Shown piece by piece: positions 33,805 through 44,739 of a stretch of 64,000 bases of DNA. Position 1 is the first letter of the stretch, and each line of letters opens with the position of its first letter. The stretch spans positions 79,148,364-79,212,363 of the forward strand of contig NC_081184.1 in assembly GCF_029867415.1 (NCBI RefSeq). Direction: 5' to 3'. Both the position numbers and the translations under genes were made by a program. This DNA is from Vicia villosa. Its lineage: Eukaryota; Streptophyta; Magnoliopsida; Fabales; Fabaceae. The notes beneath the pieces are model-generated. The model worked only from the letters and a program-made list of their open reading frames with translations, was not told where the DNA came from and did no database searches.

Positions 33805-33972
33805 ATGGCAAAGTGGATAGAGACACTACTTCTTACAGTCATCACCATTGCTACGGTGATCATGACTTTCTTCTGCCTGCATAGTCCTGAAGAGTGTGGA
33901 CTTGCAATGGTTATGCTCCCAATCATCTACATGTTATTGTTCATAGCATGGGTCATTAATCCTCATTTTTAA
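33805..33972 (+). CDS. LTR-encoded 55-residue two-helix membrane protein (sORF, copy in D)
   Basis: ATG at 33805 is the first ATG after the predicted start of LTR transcription and has A at -3 and G at +4, a good plant start context. 55 codons then TAA. Residues about 7-25 and 33-51 are strongly hydrophobic, joined by HSPEECG, so it predicts a hairpin of two membrane helices. Element E has the same frame at 51459-51626: same length, no indel, 38 of 55 residues identical by my count, nine synonymous codon changes, and changes in the helices mostly between hydrophobic residues. I know no named family. Alternative: chance frame in AT-rich DNA; conserved frame and ends argue against it. Confidence 0.55.
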   Translation: MAKWIETLLLTVITIATVIMTFFCLHSPEECGLAMVMLPIIYMLLFIAWVINPHF

Positions 33973-36900
33973 AATTTGCCGTATTTCTTATTTCTTAAAT
34001 GTACCGTTTATTCATCGTACTGTTCAATATAGTATGTGATATTTGTACTGTCAGTATTAAATATTGTACTATTTGTCATAATATTGCTTAATTACTAAGA
34101 TAATATTTTGTGTGTTTTCTGCCAGTCAAATATTTCTATTTCTGTGCATTAAATGATTTTCAGGGTTATTATCGGTAATTTTGCCCGCATACCGTAAATA
34201 TTAGTTATTTATTATGTCTATGTTTTTTTTAACAAGTCATGTAAATAAACTTTCATTTTTCACATAAAACAAAAACAAAAACAACAAAAAAGAAAATTAA
34301 CTTTGACTGTTGATTTTTCACTCTAACTGCTACATCAATACCTGGACAGTCAGTTGACAGCCAAACTGCTGGCAGTACAATTCTCAGTGTTTTGTACCAT
34401 CAATCAAATCAATATTTCACAATTCAAAATTCCAAGATTTTTGTTCTAGAGGTCTTCTGAATATCACGCGATTAGCAGAGACTCAACACTGCACAAAAAT
34501 CAGGTACGCTTAACTGTCTCCTACACAAACAGTCCTTAATCAGGGTTTTTTCTTGTTTTTACAGGAGCAACAAGTTTTTGAGAGCTCAAATGGATTTCAT
34601 ACACATCCATATATCTCAAAGTACCATCATACAAATTTTCAAACTTCAATTCACTCAGACGCACCGTCAGCAGCTCAAACAGTCAACAGACGACTCGTTT
34701 GACCAAAAAGTCAACAGACAGTCAAAAATGAATTTTTTTGTCAAAGTCCATATTTTGTCAAAGGATTCATCATTTGATCATTGGATGATCATAATTCATC
34801 AAGGAAAGATCAAAAATCAACAAAACCCTAAGATTCAAAATTAGGGTTTTTGCCTGAAAAGTCAACTCAACTTTGACTGATCATAACTCTCTCATCCTTC
34901 ATCCAAAAAATTCAAACCAAAGCTCATTTTGAAGGAAATTCAATTATCTTTCAAATGCAATTGATCCCATGGTCATTGCATTCACCATTTGAAAAATATG
35001 ACCAAAAACATTACAGGTCATTTTCAAAGTCAACAAAAAGACACTTTTTTCAAAAGGACACACAAGGAGCATCAAAAATCATTTTGACATGAGACCAAAG
35101 GCATTGGTTAGAGGACTCTTTGAGGTTTCCAAAAAGTGCAAGATCTCCTTCATATGACAAAAATTGAGGGATTTACACCTTGTTAAAGTTGGCTAAATTT
35201 TGGAAAATGCATGAGACCAACATTGTTCAAAATTGCATTTTTTCCAAAAGGGGCCAAGTTTTTATGGTTCAAACATCTTTGCCATGTTATTATGGGCCTC
35301 CCACGACCAAGACTAAGCCCATACCTTTTTTATCCACTTTTTGCATGATTTTATCTTACTTTAAGATTAAAATTAAAAGGAAAATGCATGGATAATGGTA
35401 GCTTAACTTCCAAGCATGACTCACCCCTAAGGAATCTTCATCTTCTGCAGAGAATTGAAGGGCAAGGCAGGTGCATTGAAGGAGAGCAAGACTTGGTCAA
35501 TTTTTCAAAGGTTTTTAATATTAAAAAACCAAAGTTTCAACAAAGGCAACTAAGGCACATATTAGCTTCAATTCTAAGCACACATAGCTTATAAATAAGC
35601 TATCTTAGTTCAGTAACAAGAGAGAGACAAGTTCAGAAGCATACATAGCACATAACACCTTTGTAATCACTTGAAAAAATTCAAAGAAAACTCAAATTCG
35701 AATTTGTAATTTCAGTCCATTTCAATACAAACTAAGCATTCATACACCTTCCTTGAACATCACTGAAACTATCTCAATCAATAACAAGCCTTGAAGCTCA
35801 CTGAATCGAGCTACACAGGTCAAAAATTGTTCAAACTAAAATCAATTCGTATCTGGTTATTCACACATGTTTAACAAGATGTAGACATACTATTGAGTTT
35901 GGTTTGAGGTGTAGATCATTTCTGGAAACTTAATTGAAGTTTGGACACGTATAAACGAAACTACCATTTTAGGGTTCATAGCTTCAAAATTAGGGCTTTC
36001 CAAATTAGGCAAAATTAGAGGTTCTAATTAGCATCATTAAGTTCGCGTGAACAATACGAACTCAACCATACCATCGCGCCAAATTTATACTCACGTTTGC
36101 TTGTATTCGCTATTATTACCAGGTGTAAAAGATTGTTTTTTTTACACCACCTGCAAATGAACGGTGTAAAAATCTATCTGAAGGTTGAAGATGATGCGTG
36201 GCGCCCTCTAATTCGCTGGGAGGCGCGCGCGTGTTTTTTAAACTGACCTTGAATTCAGTGTTTTGCAGGTGTTCCACGTGCTATGGTCCCTCACCATCTG
36301 GGCCTTCTGATCCATCCATCAGCTCATCCAACGCCTCAGAACGCGCATGCACATCATACTCCCTCATTTAATTTCCATACAGGATCAGTATCCTTTTATT
36401 TCTATTTTATTTTAATTTCTCTGTTAAATTAATTAAAAATAGTTTTAAAAATCCAAAAAATACACAAAAAATATTTTTAGACTTCTAAAATAATATATTA
36501 TTTTCTGAAATAAAAATATTTTATTTTTCTTCAAAATTTCAATATTTTGCATAATTAATTAGTATATATTTATATATTTACTTTTTAATTATTCTAACCA
36601 ATCAAAAAATCATAAAAAAAATTGTTCTTTGTGTTAAATATTGTTTATATATTATAAACTAATTTTGTACATATTTTGAATAATTTTATCTTTAAGTTTT
36701 AATTATTTGTATAATTATTTGCATAATTATGTTTTAATTAACTTAAATCAATTTCAAATCAATTCCAAAAATTCCAAAAAAATTAGTTTTGTTTTAAAAT
36801 TAATTAACAAATATTTTGTACATATTTTAAACTTAATTTCTAGGTTTAAATCTATTTTCATCTTTTTTCTTCATTTTAATTTAATTAATCATGCATTAAT

Positions 36901-37410
36901 TATAATTAAAACCAATCATAAAAAATCCAAAAAAAACATGCCTTTTATTTTCCTTGCAATTTAAATTCCTAGATAAATGTATAGGATGTCAAATTCATGT
37001 AAATAGGCCAGTTTACATTTCCTGCACAATCGATGTAATAGCGTAGATTTACTTTCCGCACTTTACATTTCCGCATTTTAATTTCCCGCATACATATAAA
37101 CTGCGTGTATGTCAAAGATAAAATTGAACCGTTAGATCACTAACTTCAAAAGATAAATATCTGAATCCAATCACAATCACATTTGCACCTCTTCAGGTAA
37201 TCCTTTTTCACAATCTTTCAAAATCAAAGTCAAATTCTACTGTTTTGAGTACAAAATCGAACCTTGCTTTTATATCCGGTGAAAGGATAGATTTTTAAAG
37301 GAAATAGGATAAAGACCTTATAACTCAGGGTAGACCTCCTAGTTTGCTTGCTCAAATCAAAACAAACAAAATTCTCATACACTGTTGTTTTTCAAAACAA
37401 AAAGACAATA

Positions 37411-37521
37411 CTTTGTATACATCCAAACACGGATTATTACAAAGTTAACGTTCTTTTCAAAATATCTTTCGAAAGATAAACAAAGCATTTTGTATACATC
37501 CACACACGGATCATTACAAAA
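37411..37521 (+). repeat. Two two-tier hairpins near the end of the D LTR
   Basis: Outer CTTTGTA/TACAAAG with inner ATCC/GGAT (37411-37444), and outer TTTTGTA/TACAAAA with the same inner stem (37488-37521). The C-G pair of the first is a T-A pair in the second. Between them lies the palindrome ATCTTTCGAAAGAT. Element E has both at 55064-55174. Confidence 0.75.
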
Positions 37522-37866
37522 TTCAATTTACAAAAGTATTTGGGAACCACATATGAGCAATTTCAGAGCAATTGAAAAGTGACCGAAAAACAATTGAGCT
37601 AAGCAAACTTAAGAGCCCATGGATAACCATGGATACAAAGGGTGCTAACACCTTCCCTTTGTATAACCTACCCCCTTACCCAGAATTTCTTAAAGGTCTT
37701 TTCTCTGTGTCTTTTATAAACCTTTCCTTAATTGGATAAAATAAAAGGTCGGTGGTGACTCTGTGATATTTTCAGAAATGCGAAAGCATTAAGCGATAAA
37801 AAAGAGTCAGTTCACGTATCTCTACAGAACAGAGGTATGGCCCGGATTAAAAAACGGAGGTCCACA

Positions 37867-39299
37867 GCGTGGAATGTTTTAAACAAAACTACCTAGAAAG
37901 GTTCCTATAAAGGATACGAAGCATTTTAAACAAAATACCTAGAAAGGTTCCTATAAAGGCTATGTAATATTTTAAACAAAACTACCTAGAAAGGTTAGGA
38001 TATGTCTTAAACAAGACTTGCTTGGAAAGATTAGGATAATTGTTTTGGACAAGACTACCTAGAGAGGTAAGAAATTCTTTGGTTGCTTCTGGATTGTCTT
38101 TGAAGAAAGACCTGGAATGAGGTATTAGAATTGTATCTATTAAGATTGAATCGTTGATACGATCGTATTAACGCTGTAATGTGATGATAACATCCTCTTG
38201 ATTATGAAGTGACCTGAAAAGGCAGCGTTAGTTTTATGCAATGTCATGATGCATGTGTCGTGTAATGAGATTCTCAAAATAAATGAGAATTATGCATGTA
38301 TGCCTATCCCACACTGCGGGATGTAAATAGTACAAGCGTGGGAAGATCAATTATGCAACAATGCTCTTAGTGTGACTTCCCGAATATCAGAAATTTGGAG
38401 ACGTGCCCTTTAACCTGAAGGAAGGACCTTCATAGAGAACTCGAATTTCACCATATCCTGCCTGAATATGCCTTGCCCCAATGTTTGAATTCTTGAAAGA
38501 TATGCCCCTAGTCGATAGGATTCTTGATTGTATGCCCCTGTTTTAGGAAAACCCTATGGATGTGGTTTCCTCATTCAAGGGTCTTTATCAGGAATGATCG
38601 TCTTTGATTAGACCAATTTTGAGGACTCCTTGATGCTAAGTGTTAATTTGAATGTGAAGTAGATGCTTTTCAGAATCAGTCATGCATTTCGGTTGCGCCT
38701 GACGGACAATGATTTGCTGAGTACTCAGAAAGAGATGATGTCCTTTTTATAAGATTACCTGAAGAGGTTCTTGGGAAGAATGGGAAATTGTCTTAAACAA
38801 GATTGCGCTTTAAACAAAGCTCAAAGGGGTATGTTTGTGCAGAGGGTCAAAAATATTCCTATAGAGGATAAAGACTGTTTGTGGGGTTTTAAATAAAACT
38901 TAGGAAAAACATCTTCAAGAAGATCGCCCTAGAAAGGACGGTGAACTGTCTTAGAGAAGACTCTGTACTTTAAACAAAGTTTGACAAGGTTCTTGGAAGC
39001 ATAAGAGAAGTTTTGAACATGTCTAAAAAGACTAACTGAAAAAGTTAAGAGATGTCTTACAGAAGACTACCTAGAAAAGGTTCTTAGAAAGGAATATGTC
39101 TTAGAGAAGACTATCTGAAAGGGTTTGAAAATAGAAAGGATAGGAAGATGGGTCTTAAAAAGACTATCTGAAAAAGGCTCCTAGAAAGGGTAAGAAGTAT
39201 TTGAACATGTCTTAAAGAAGACTATATGGACAGATTGAGAAATATCCTATAAAGGTTCTCGGAAAGGGTGTGAGAGTGGCATTAACATCATCTGATACT
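37867..39299. repeat. Array of short hairpins with AAAC- or AGAG-type loops
   Basis: No coding frame. Many 12-14 nt units such as GTTTT-AAAC-AAAAC (37876), ATTTT-AAAC-AAAAT (37923), GTCTT-AAAC-AAGAC (38004), GCTTT-AAAC-AAAGC (38807), ACTTT-AAAC-AAAGT (38967) and GTCTT-AGAG-AAGAC, alternating with ACCT-AGAA-AGGT and CCTATAAAGG units. Stems vary in a compensated way; loops are nearly constant. Likely LTR or UTR of a Tat/Ogre-like element, orientation unclear. Confidence 0.7.
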
Positions 39300-40659
39300 G
39301 AGCAACCTTCGCAACGTGCCCCCGGGTAATGGGCTTGCCCCATGGGCTATTCAGCGTCTTTGAGAGATTCTATGGATCTTGATTAGATTGCCCCATGTAA
39401 ATGGGATAATGACGGGTTATGCCCCGTGTACACATTAGCCATCCCAGTCATGCTTAAGGGATGTTTCTTCTTTTGACGAGTTTTTAAAGCTACTTCGTCA
39501 GTCAGTAGGATTTTTAGCCGTTAGCCATGCCCCATGCGACTTCTCCCTGATGTTAACATTTAAATCTATATAGACAAGTGTACTTTGTAATGAAATTCAT
39601 AAGATGCGAATGCATATGTCTGTCTTGAAAAAAAAACATTTTTTGAGTAAAACGAAGTTTTTTTTTGTAAGAAAGTGATATCAGCTCAAGAGTTATAGTA
39701 GACCTTAAGGAGTCGGGATACCTTTGGTAATGGTATGCTTTCGAACTAACCATGCTTCAGTTAGGACTTTTAAGGGTTGTAACGTGGCCTGGTTCACGGT
39801 TTAAAGAAACAAAAGATAGAGGCTCAAAGTTCATTTGTACCCATCCCCATCTTCGTGATGTTCTCCAGTCCTATGCTCAGTTAACTATGCATTTAGTCTC
39901 CAAAAGAATTTGGGAATTATGACGTTGACATTTATGATGGTTCAAAAAACAGAAGTTTACTTTGCAAAGGCAGTCATCCTCCTTTCTTTTCTTTTGTGAG
40001 GGTATGTAGTGACCTCTTTTCAACTTTGCCTGAACTGTTCGTTTTAAAACTACAGTCAGCGGGATGCCCCAATTTTGCCTAAGTATCCTTAATAGGTTTT
40101 GACTTAGCAGGCCCTTGTATTGCTTTCTTTTTCTTTGCGGACATTGACTGCCGGACTTAATTGATGACGGAGAACCATCAGCGATTATGTTCAAAGGAAC
40201 AATTTGGAATGATTAAGTTAACTGAGCAGCTACCCTACTCCAGGTTATATATGAAGGGTTTTATTTTATATGAAGGAAAACTCCTACTTCTTTAGGCTCA
40301 AAGGGGTTGACGAGGGATTAACATCCTTATATCTCCATTATTTAGGAATTGAACAAATGCCTGTACATCGTCAACACGGTCTGTTCGAAAGCGTAGTGTA
40401 TGAAATTGTGGTATCGTTTTCGTCATTCTCCCTCTAAAGGTGTACGACTTTAATCGAGAGTTGAATATCACAAAGGAGAAAACCAAGTAAAAACACAGTT
40501 TTGAATATAGTGAGAACACTAGGAATGAATCAAGACAAACGTAAGCAATGCATTAATGATTGTTGTAAAGTACATAGCATATGTCATAAGACTAATGTTT
40601 AAACAAACGGAAAGAAATAGCGAATGAAAACAAAACTAATGATCTGAGAAATCCTCCTT

Positions 40660-41020
40660 CTAGCCACATATGGCTTTAGACTTGCTAGGATCTTCAAACT
40701 CAATGAGCCCTTCTTCAATCAAATCTTGGATCTTGTGCTTCAATGGCCCACAATCCTCTGTATCATGGCCAGGACTATCTGAATGATAAGTGCACCTAGC
40801 ATGATGCTTGTACCCAGGAGGGGGGTTAGCTGGAGCTGAGTATGGAGGTAGCAGAGTTACCAGGTTCTAACTGAGCAAACGTTGCAAAGCTTGAGACAGT
40901 GGCATGTACAACTGGGTGAATGATCGTTTTGGCTTGGGCCTCCAGGTGCGTTGGCCACCATGTTGCTTTTGTTGATCCATTGATTTCTTTTGCTGAAATC
41001 TTGTTGGATAATATGGTCGG
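40660..41020 (-). pseudogene. Element F gag C-terminal remnant
   Basis: Minus-strand frame ending at TAG 40660-40662 reads a basic stretch (TWRPKPKRSF), PLSQALQRLL, a TAG at 40867-40869, then CTYHSDSPGHDTEDC and KIQDLIEEGLIEF. Element E gag has the matching CAYHSNCPRHDADHC and KIQDMIDAGEIEF, the atypical zinc-finger-like end of Ogre gag. A single internal stop, again possible CAG to TAG. Confidence 0.75.
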
Positions 41021-41226
41021 GATGTTAGGTTATCCTTCCCAATAGTCCCTTGTTCTGGAGATAGAAGAGAAATCTTCTCTTAATGCCATGAAAATGATGT
41101 GTATGCCATGCATGATATGTATGATATCCTTTTTTCTTTCTTTTTTTTTGAATAAAATATGATGCAAGAATGCCCCTGATGTATGATGAATGGAAAAAGA
41201 AATAATAAAAATAAAAAAAATGATCA

Positions 41227-41230
<4 letters not shown>

Positions 41231-41257
<27 letters not shown>
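41231..41257. repeat. (AT)n microsatellite
   Basis: About 13 AT units, continuing imperfectly to 41272. Just beyond the gag remnant on its upstream side. Confidence 0.9.
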
Positions 41258-41269
<12 letters not shown>

Positions 41270-41891
41270 ACACATAATCACATAAGTTCATAGGTTCGAC
41301 GTAGCGGCTCTTGGGAGCCAACCTTTTTGTAGGGGGGTTCTAGAAGGTCTCATGGGGTCGTTCGTAACCTCCGAGACTTTTTGTCTCTTCGGATTTTAGA
41401 ACAACTCATTTTATCCATGAGGTTTGAATTTTTGGGGTAGGTTCTCGGAGAGATCAGCCAAGTATCCAGTCCTGCCCTCAACAAAGTCAAGCCTCGTTTT
41501 GGACATTTCCGAATACTCAACCCACTCCGAGTGGAGTTATCAATGAGACTCGTAGGCGATTCATACTCCCCTATTGATCTCAAAGTTAACTCCCACACTT
41601 AGGGTTTTAACATTACATAATATGTCAGCAGTGCATATAAAAATATGACAATTAGGCACTTAAATATAAATATATTAACATAAACAATTAAATATAAACA
41701 TATTATAAACAATTAAATATTTTTTAGATAAAAAATAAATAAACAAATTTTTTTTTTTTAAAAAAAAAAAATAAAAAAAATAATTACAAACCCTAAAAAA
41801 GGCGAATTAGCTAAACCCTAAAAAGTTGTCAAACCTAAACCCTGCCAAAATCTAATACCTATAGGAGCATAGTATTCACCATTTAAGTTGT

Positions 41892-41908
41892 CCCCAGCAG
41901 AGTCGCCA
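41892..41908 (-). other. Primer binding site of element F
   Basis: Minus strand TGGCGACTCTGCTGGGG, 2 nt from the LTR. Same tRNA-Arg-type site as element E (TGGCGACTCTGTTGGGGA), the known Ogre primer type. Confidence 0.8.
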
Positions 41909-41910
41909 GT

Positions 41911-44739
41911 TGTAGCAACCTGCCTAAAAATTAAAGATTTAGAGTCGCCACCTATTCTGAAGGGCGAATAGGAAACCCTACGCAATTTAGAGATCAGGGT
42001 AAGATACTATATTCAGGTCGAGGGAAGGTGTTAGGCACCCTCAACTCTTTCCTAAAGGTTAACATTGCAAAGATAAGGGTTATGGCAAAACATAAAGAAA
42101 GATGACAGACAGTAAATAGAGTTAGAGGCTAATTACTTGAACATGATTAGAGTTTGGAAGAGGGGGACTCGCCTTGTTTATCCAAGTGCCTACATATCTC
42201 CTTAGGGAGAATCAGAGTCAATGTAGTTCGGGGAAGGGTTGTACGCCCTTAGGATTAGAATTTGATTTGATAGGATTTGAAGGCTTTTGAGTAGCCTATC
42301 GTAGTTTTGAATAAGGATGAAAGTCCGTAGTTTGATTTGAAGTGTTTTAGGGTGTTTTTAGATTTGGGCGTACAACCCTGGTTTTAATTTGTACTATTAA
42401 TTGCGATGATCAATAGGTTCGATCACCATAATTAACAGATTAATAAAAGCATTGCTAATTATTCTAATCGATTGATTCGATTATCACCGTTAGCAAATTG
42501 ATGTGTTTTAATCATTTAATTATTGACTTTATCATTATCCCTCATAATCGATAGATTCGATTACAAATAATGACGAGTTTTAAAAGGTATGCTAATCATC
42601 GTAACCAATAGATTTGGTTAAAACCATTTAGCAAAATAAATGTTATTTTAATTTATATTTGATTTGAATTTAATTAATTAGACAATTAATTTATTATTAC
42701 CCACCGCGATCAATTGATTTAATCGAAGCGAATAATAAATTAAATCGTTTAGCTAAATACTATTTATACAGGTTTTTTATAATTAAAATTAATTGAATCG
42801 AATAGTCGAGAGATTAATCGGGAAAACAATTCTAAATCATAACCCTAATCCTTATTTATTCTAATTCTTAATTAACATATACTAAAAAATATAGTAAGAC
42901 AATTAAACACTTATATAAATAAATATAAATAATATATTAAAAAAATAGAGGAAACATGGGCTGAGATCATGTGTGGTATACTCCTGATGGTGCATGGTAG
43001 AGGTACAGCTCCTGGGCGTTAGATTTGAATGGTAGGAGATCTGAAGGCTGATTGCTGGAGGTGTATCGTAACTATACCTGGGGCGCTGTATGGGATTGCA
43101 TATAGAAATTTATTGAAAAAAGGAACTATCATCCTGGGTTCGAACCCAGAACCTATCGATTAACAATCCTTATGCATCACCGGCCAGGCTGTGCGTTTCT
43201 GTTGTTACTTAAGCAGTCAAGATAGAATAAATATATTAAATCATTGTAAATGAAAAGAAAAAAAGTCAAACGAATGCAGAGTGGGTCCCAGTCTGCGCCG
43301 CCAGCCAATGAGGAAGACCAATAATGTCCTTGACCCTTTGACCACCCAATGAGATTGCTTCTTGCGTGGAGAGAGAAATACGGACCGCTGACCACCCAAT
43401 CGCGAGCTTCCAACGCATCCTTCATGGGCCCCACGTAGACTATCATCTTCTTCCTTTTGCTGCCCCAGATTTGCTGCGGATTTTTCTTCAAAAATTGCTG
43501 CGGCATCTCCTGCGAATTTCCCTAAGCATGCTCCTTCTCCCATGGTCACAATTCTAAACCTGCAAAACCATACGCAAACAAAAGCTAAAGCTGCCCAGAT
43601 GATATATTTAAGGTATTTCGGATTCAATGGCGTGATTTTTATGATCTAGAATGGCCCGTATCCTGAGAACCGAAGCAAATCTTCTCTTTGCCCTAACAAT
43701 GGTGAATCTTTGTTCAAGGCTCCAAGCTTCCGTTTTGCACGTCACACCTGTTCTAAATCAACTCACAAACCTATACCAATCGTTAAATCGCGGTGAGATA
43801 TCATGAATGAATGGAATCGAAAATCAAAAGAACAACATGTTTATGTGAACGTGAACCGTGGTCCTTAGGCCCTTGCTCACGTTATAACCCTAGGATATTT
43901 ACTGTGTATTGCCCCAGGAGTTGAATAGCATGGATGGGAGACTTCGAAACTTACTAGAAAACAAAATATGATTTTTCTTTGTTCTTGAAATTTTGCACTC
44001 TTTAGGGTTCCATTCTCCTTGGCCCCTCCTCAAAGTTTCGTCCCCTCTCTAGCTGCTCTCTTTTGGAATATATATGAGAGTCTAATTAGGGTTTCTCATG
44101 GGCTTGACTCTCATGTTTTTGGCAAGATCCATTCCTTTTAAAAAAACATATCAAACCTTCTATTTTTGCTTAGCACTCTCCCTAGGCATATTGCATGAAT
44201 TTTGTGGACTTCATGGAGTTATTTGGGCTTTCAAATGATTAGAAGTAAACTCCTATAATTTACTTCACTATTTTATGATTTTATTTAATTTATTTTAGCA
44301 TTTTAAATGAATAAAATCCAAATAAATCAAATAAATATCATAAACATGTGGGAATAATCTTATGGACTTTTCTTTATGTGTCAATCATGTTTGGAGCCCA
44401 AGACTTGGGCCCATTGACTTTAAATCCCAAGATTGGTGCATATCTTAAAAATTGCTCAAATTCCACCATGCGTATCTCTCTCAATTTGAATCGTATGAAT
44501 GCATTCTAGGACTTTTTAGAAAGCTCAGAGAGTCCTCTAAATGACCTCTTTTGTTTCATCTCAATTGAATTCTCCATGCTCAAGTTATGAGTTTTGACCT
44601 AAAAGATGCTTTTCGTTGACTTTTTGCAGTATCATTTGACTGTGGATCTTGGGATTGTTTGAGCGAAGCTTTGGAATTGAATCTTGAACTTTGAATCATT
44701 GTAGGTGGAATATGTGAGGGCAAATTTTAGGGTATGACA
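41911..44739 (-). repeat. 5' LTR of element F
   Basis: 2829 bp. On the minus strand starts TGTCATACCCTAAAATTTGCCC-like (compare TGTTATACCCC of D and E) and ends GGTTGCTACA beside the PBS. A possible TATA (ATATATAT) lies near 44065. It contains five consecutive hairpins (42397-42743), a perfect T-arm-like palindrome at 43134-43149 and a 128-codon antisense-free frame (43241-43627, minus) I do not accept as a gene. Confidence 0.82.
42397..42743. repeat. Five consecutive hairpins with a constant ATAGATT-type loop
   Basis: Each unit has an outer stem, an internal loop, an inner stem and a 7-nt loop (ATAGGTT, ATTGATT, ATAGATT, ATAGATT, ATTGATT). Outer stems: TTAATT/AATTAA, TTGCTAA/TTAGCAA, TCATTAT/ATAATGA, TGCTAA/TTAGCA, and a 13-bp stem 42686-42698 with 42731-42743. 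Inner stems: TGATC/GATCA, TAATCG/CGATTA twice, TAACCA/TGGTTA, CGAT/ATCG. Stems differ but stay perfectly paired. Nothing codes here. Confidence 0.85.

Larger units (their letters stand above)
29727..37866 (+). mobile_element. Ogre-like Ty3/gypsy element, 3' part (element D)
   Basis: Enters from the gap inside RNase H, then integrase to 31342, a 1.85-kb 3' UTR with tandem repeats and hairpins, a polypurine tract and a 4678-bp 3' LTR. LTR start TGTTATACCCC and body match the 5' LTR of element E. Long LTR and repeat-rich 3' UTR fit the Tat/Ogre lineage, where a hypervariable 3' UTR is established. Confidence 0.9.
33189..37866 (+). repeat. 3' LTR of element D
   Basis: 4678 bp from TGTTATACCCC to GGTCCACA; aligned over its length with the 4534-bp LTR of element E. 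It contains a TATA box, a 55-codon open frame, a low-complexity AT-rich stretch (about 36400-36960) and two hairpins near its end. E lacks about 115 bp around the TATA box. The base after 37866 begins unrelated hairpin-rich DNA. Confidence 0.88.
39300..44739 (-). mobile_element. Decayed Ogre-like element, 5' part (element F)
   Basis: Minus strand: 5' LTR 41911-44739, PBS 41892-41908, leader, then a gag C-terminal remnant only about 1 kb after the PBS, so ORF1 and most of gag are deleted. Between about 39300 and 40640 I see TE-like non-coding text with GCCCC-ATGGGC style inverted repeats but no protein. The left border is uncertain; it may be cut by the LTR of D. Confidence 0.7.

Noticed and set aside
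43080..43210. Possible tRNA gene
   Set aside because: Only the T arm is convincing; anticodon and acceptor stems do not pair.
43241..43627. 128-codon minus-strand frame with hydrophobic start in the F LTR
   Set aside because: Not near a clear promoter, no homologue seen in the D or E LTR, codon make-up unremarkable; likely chance.
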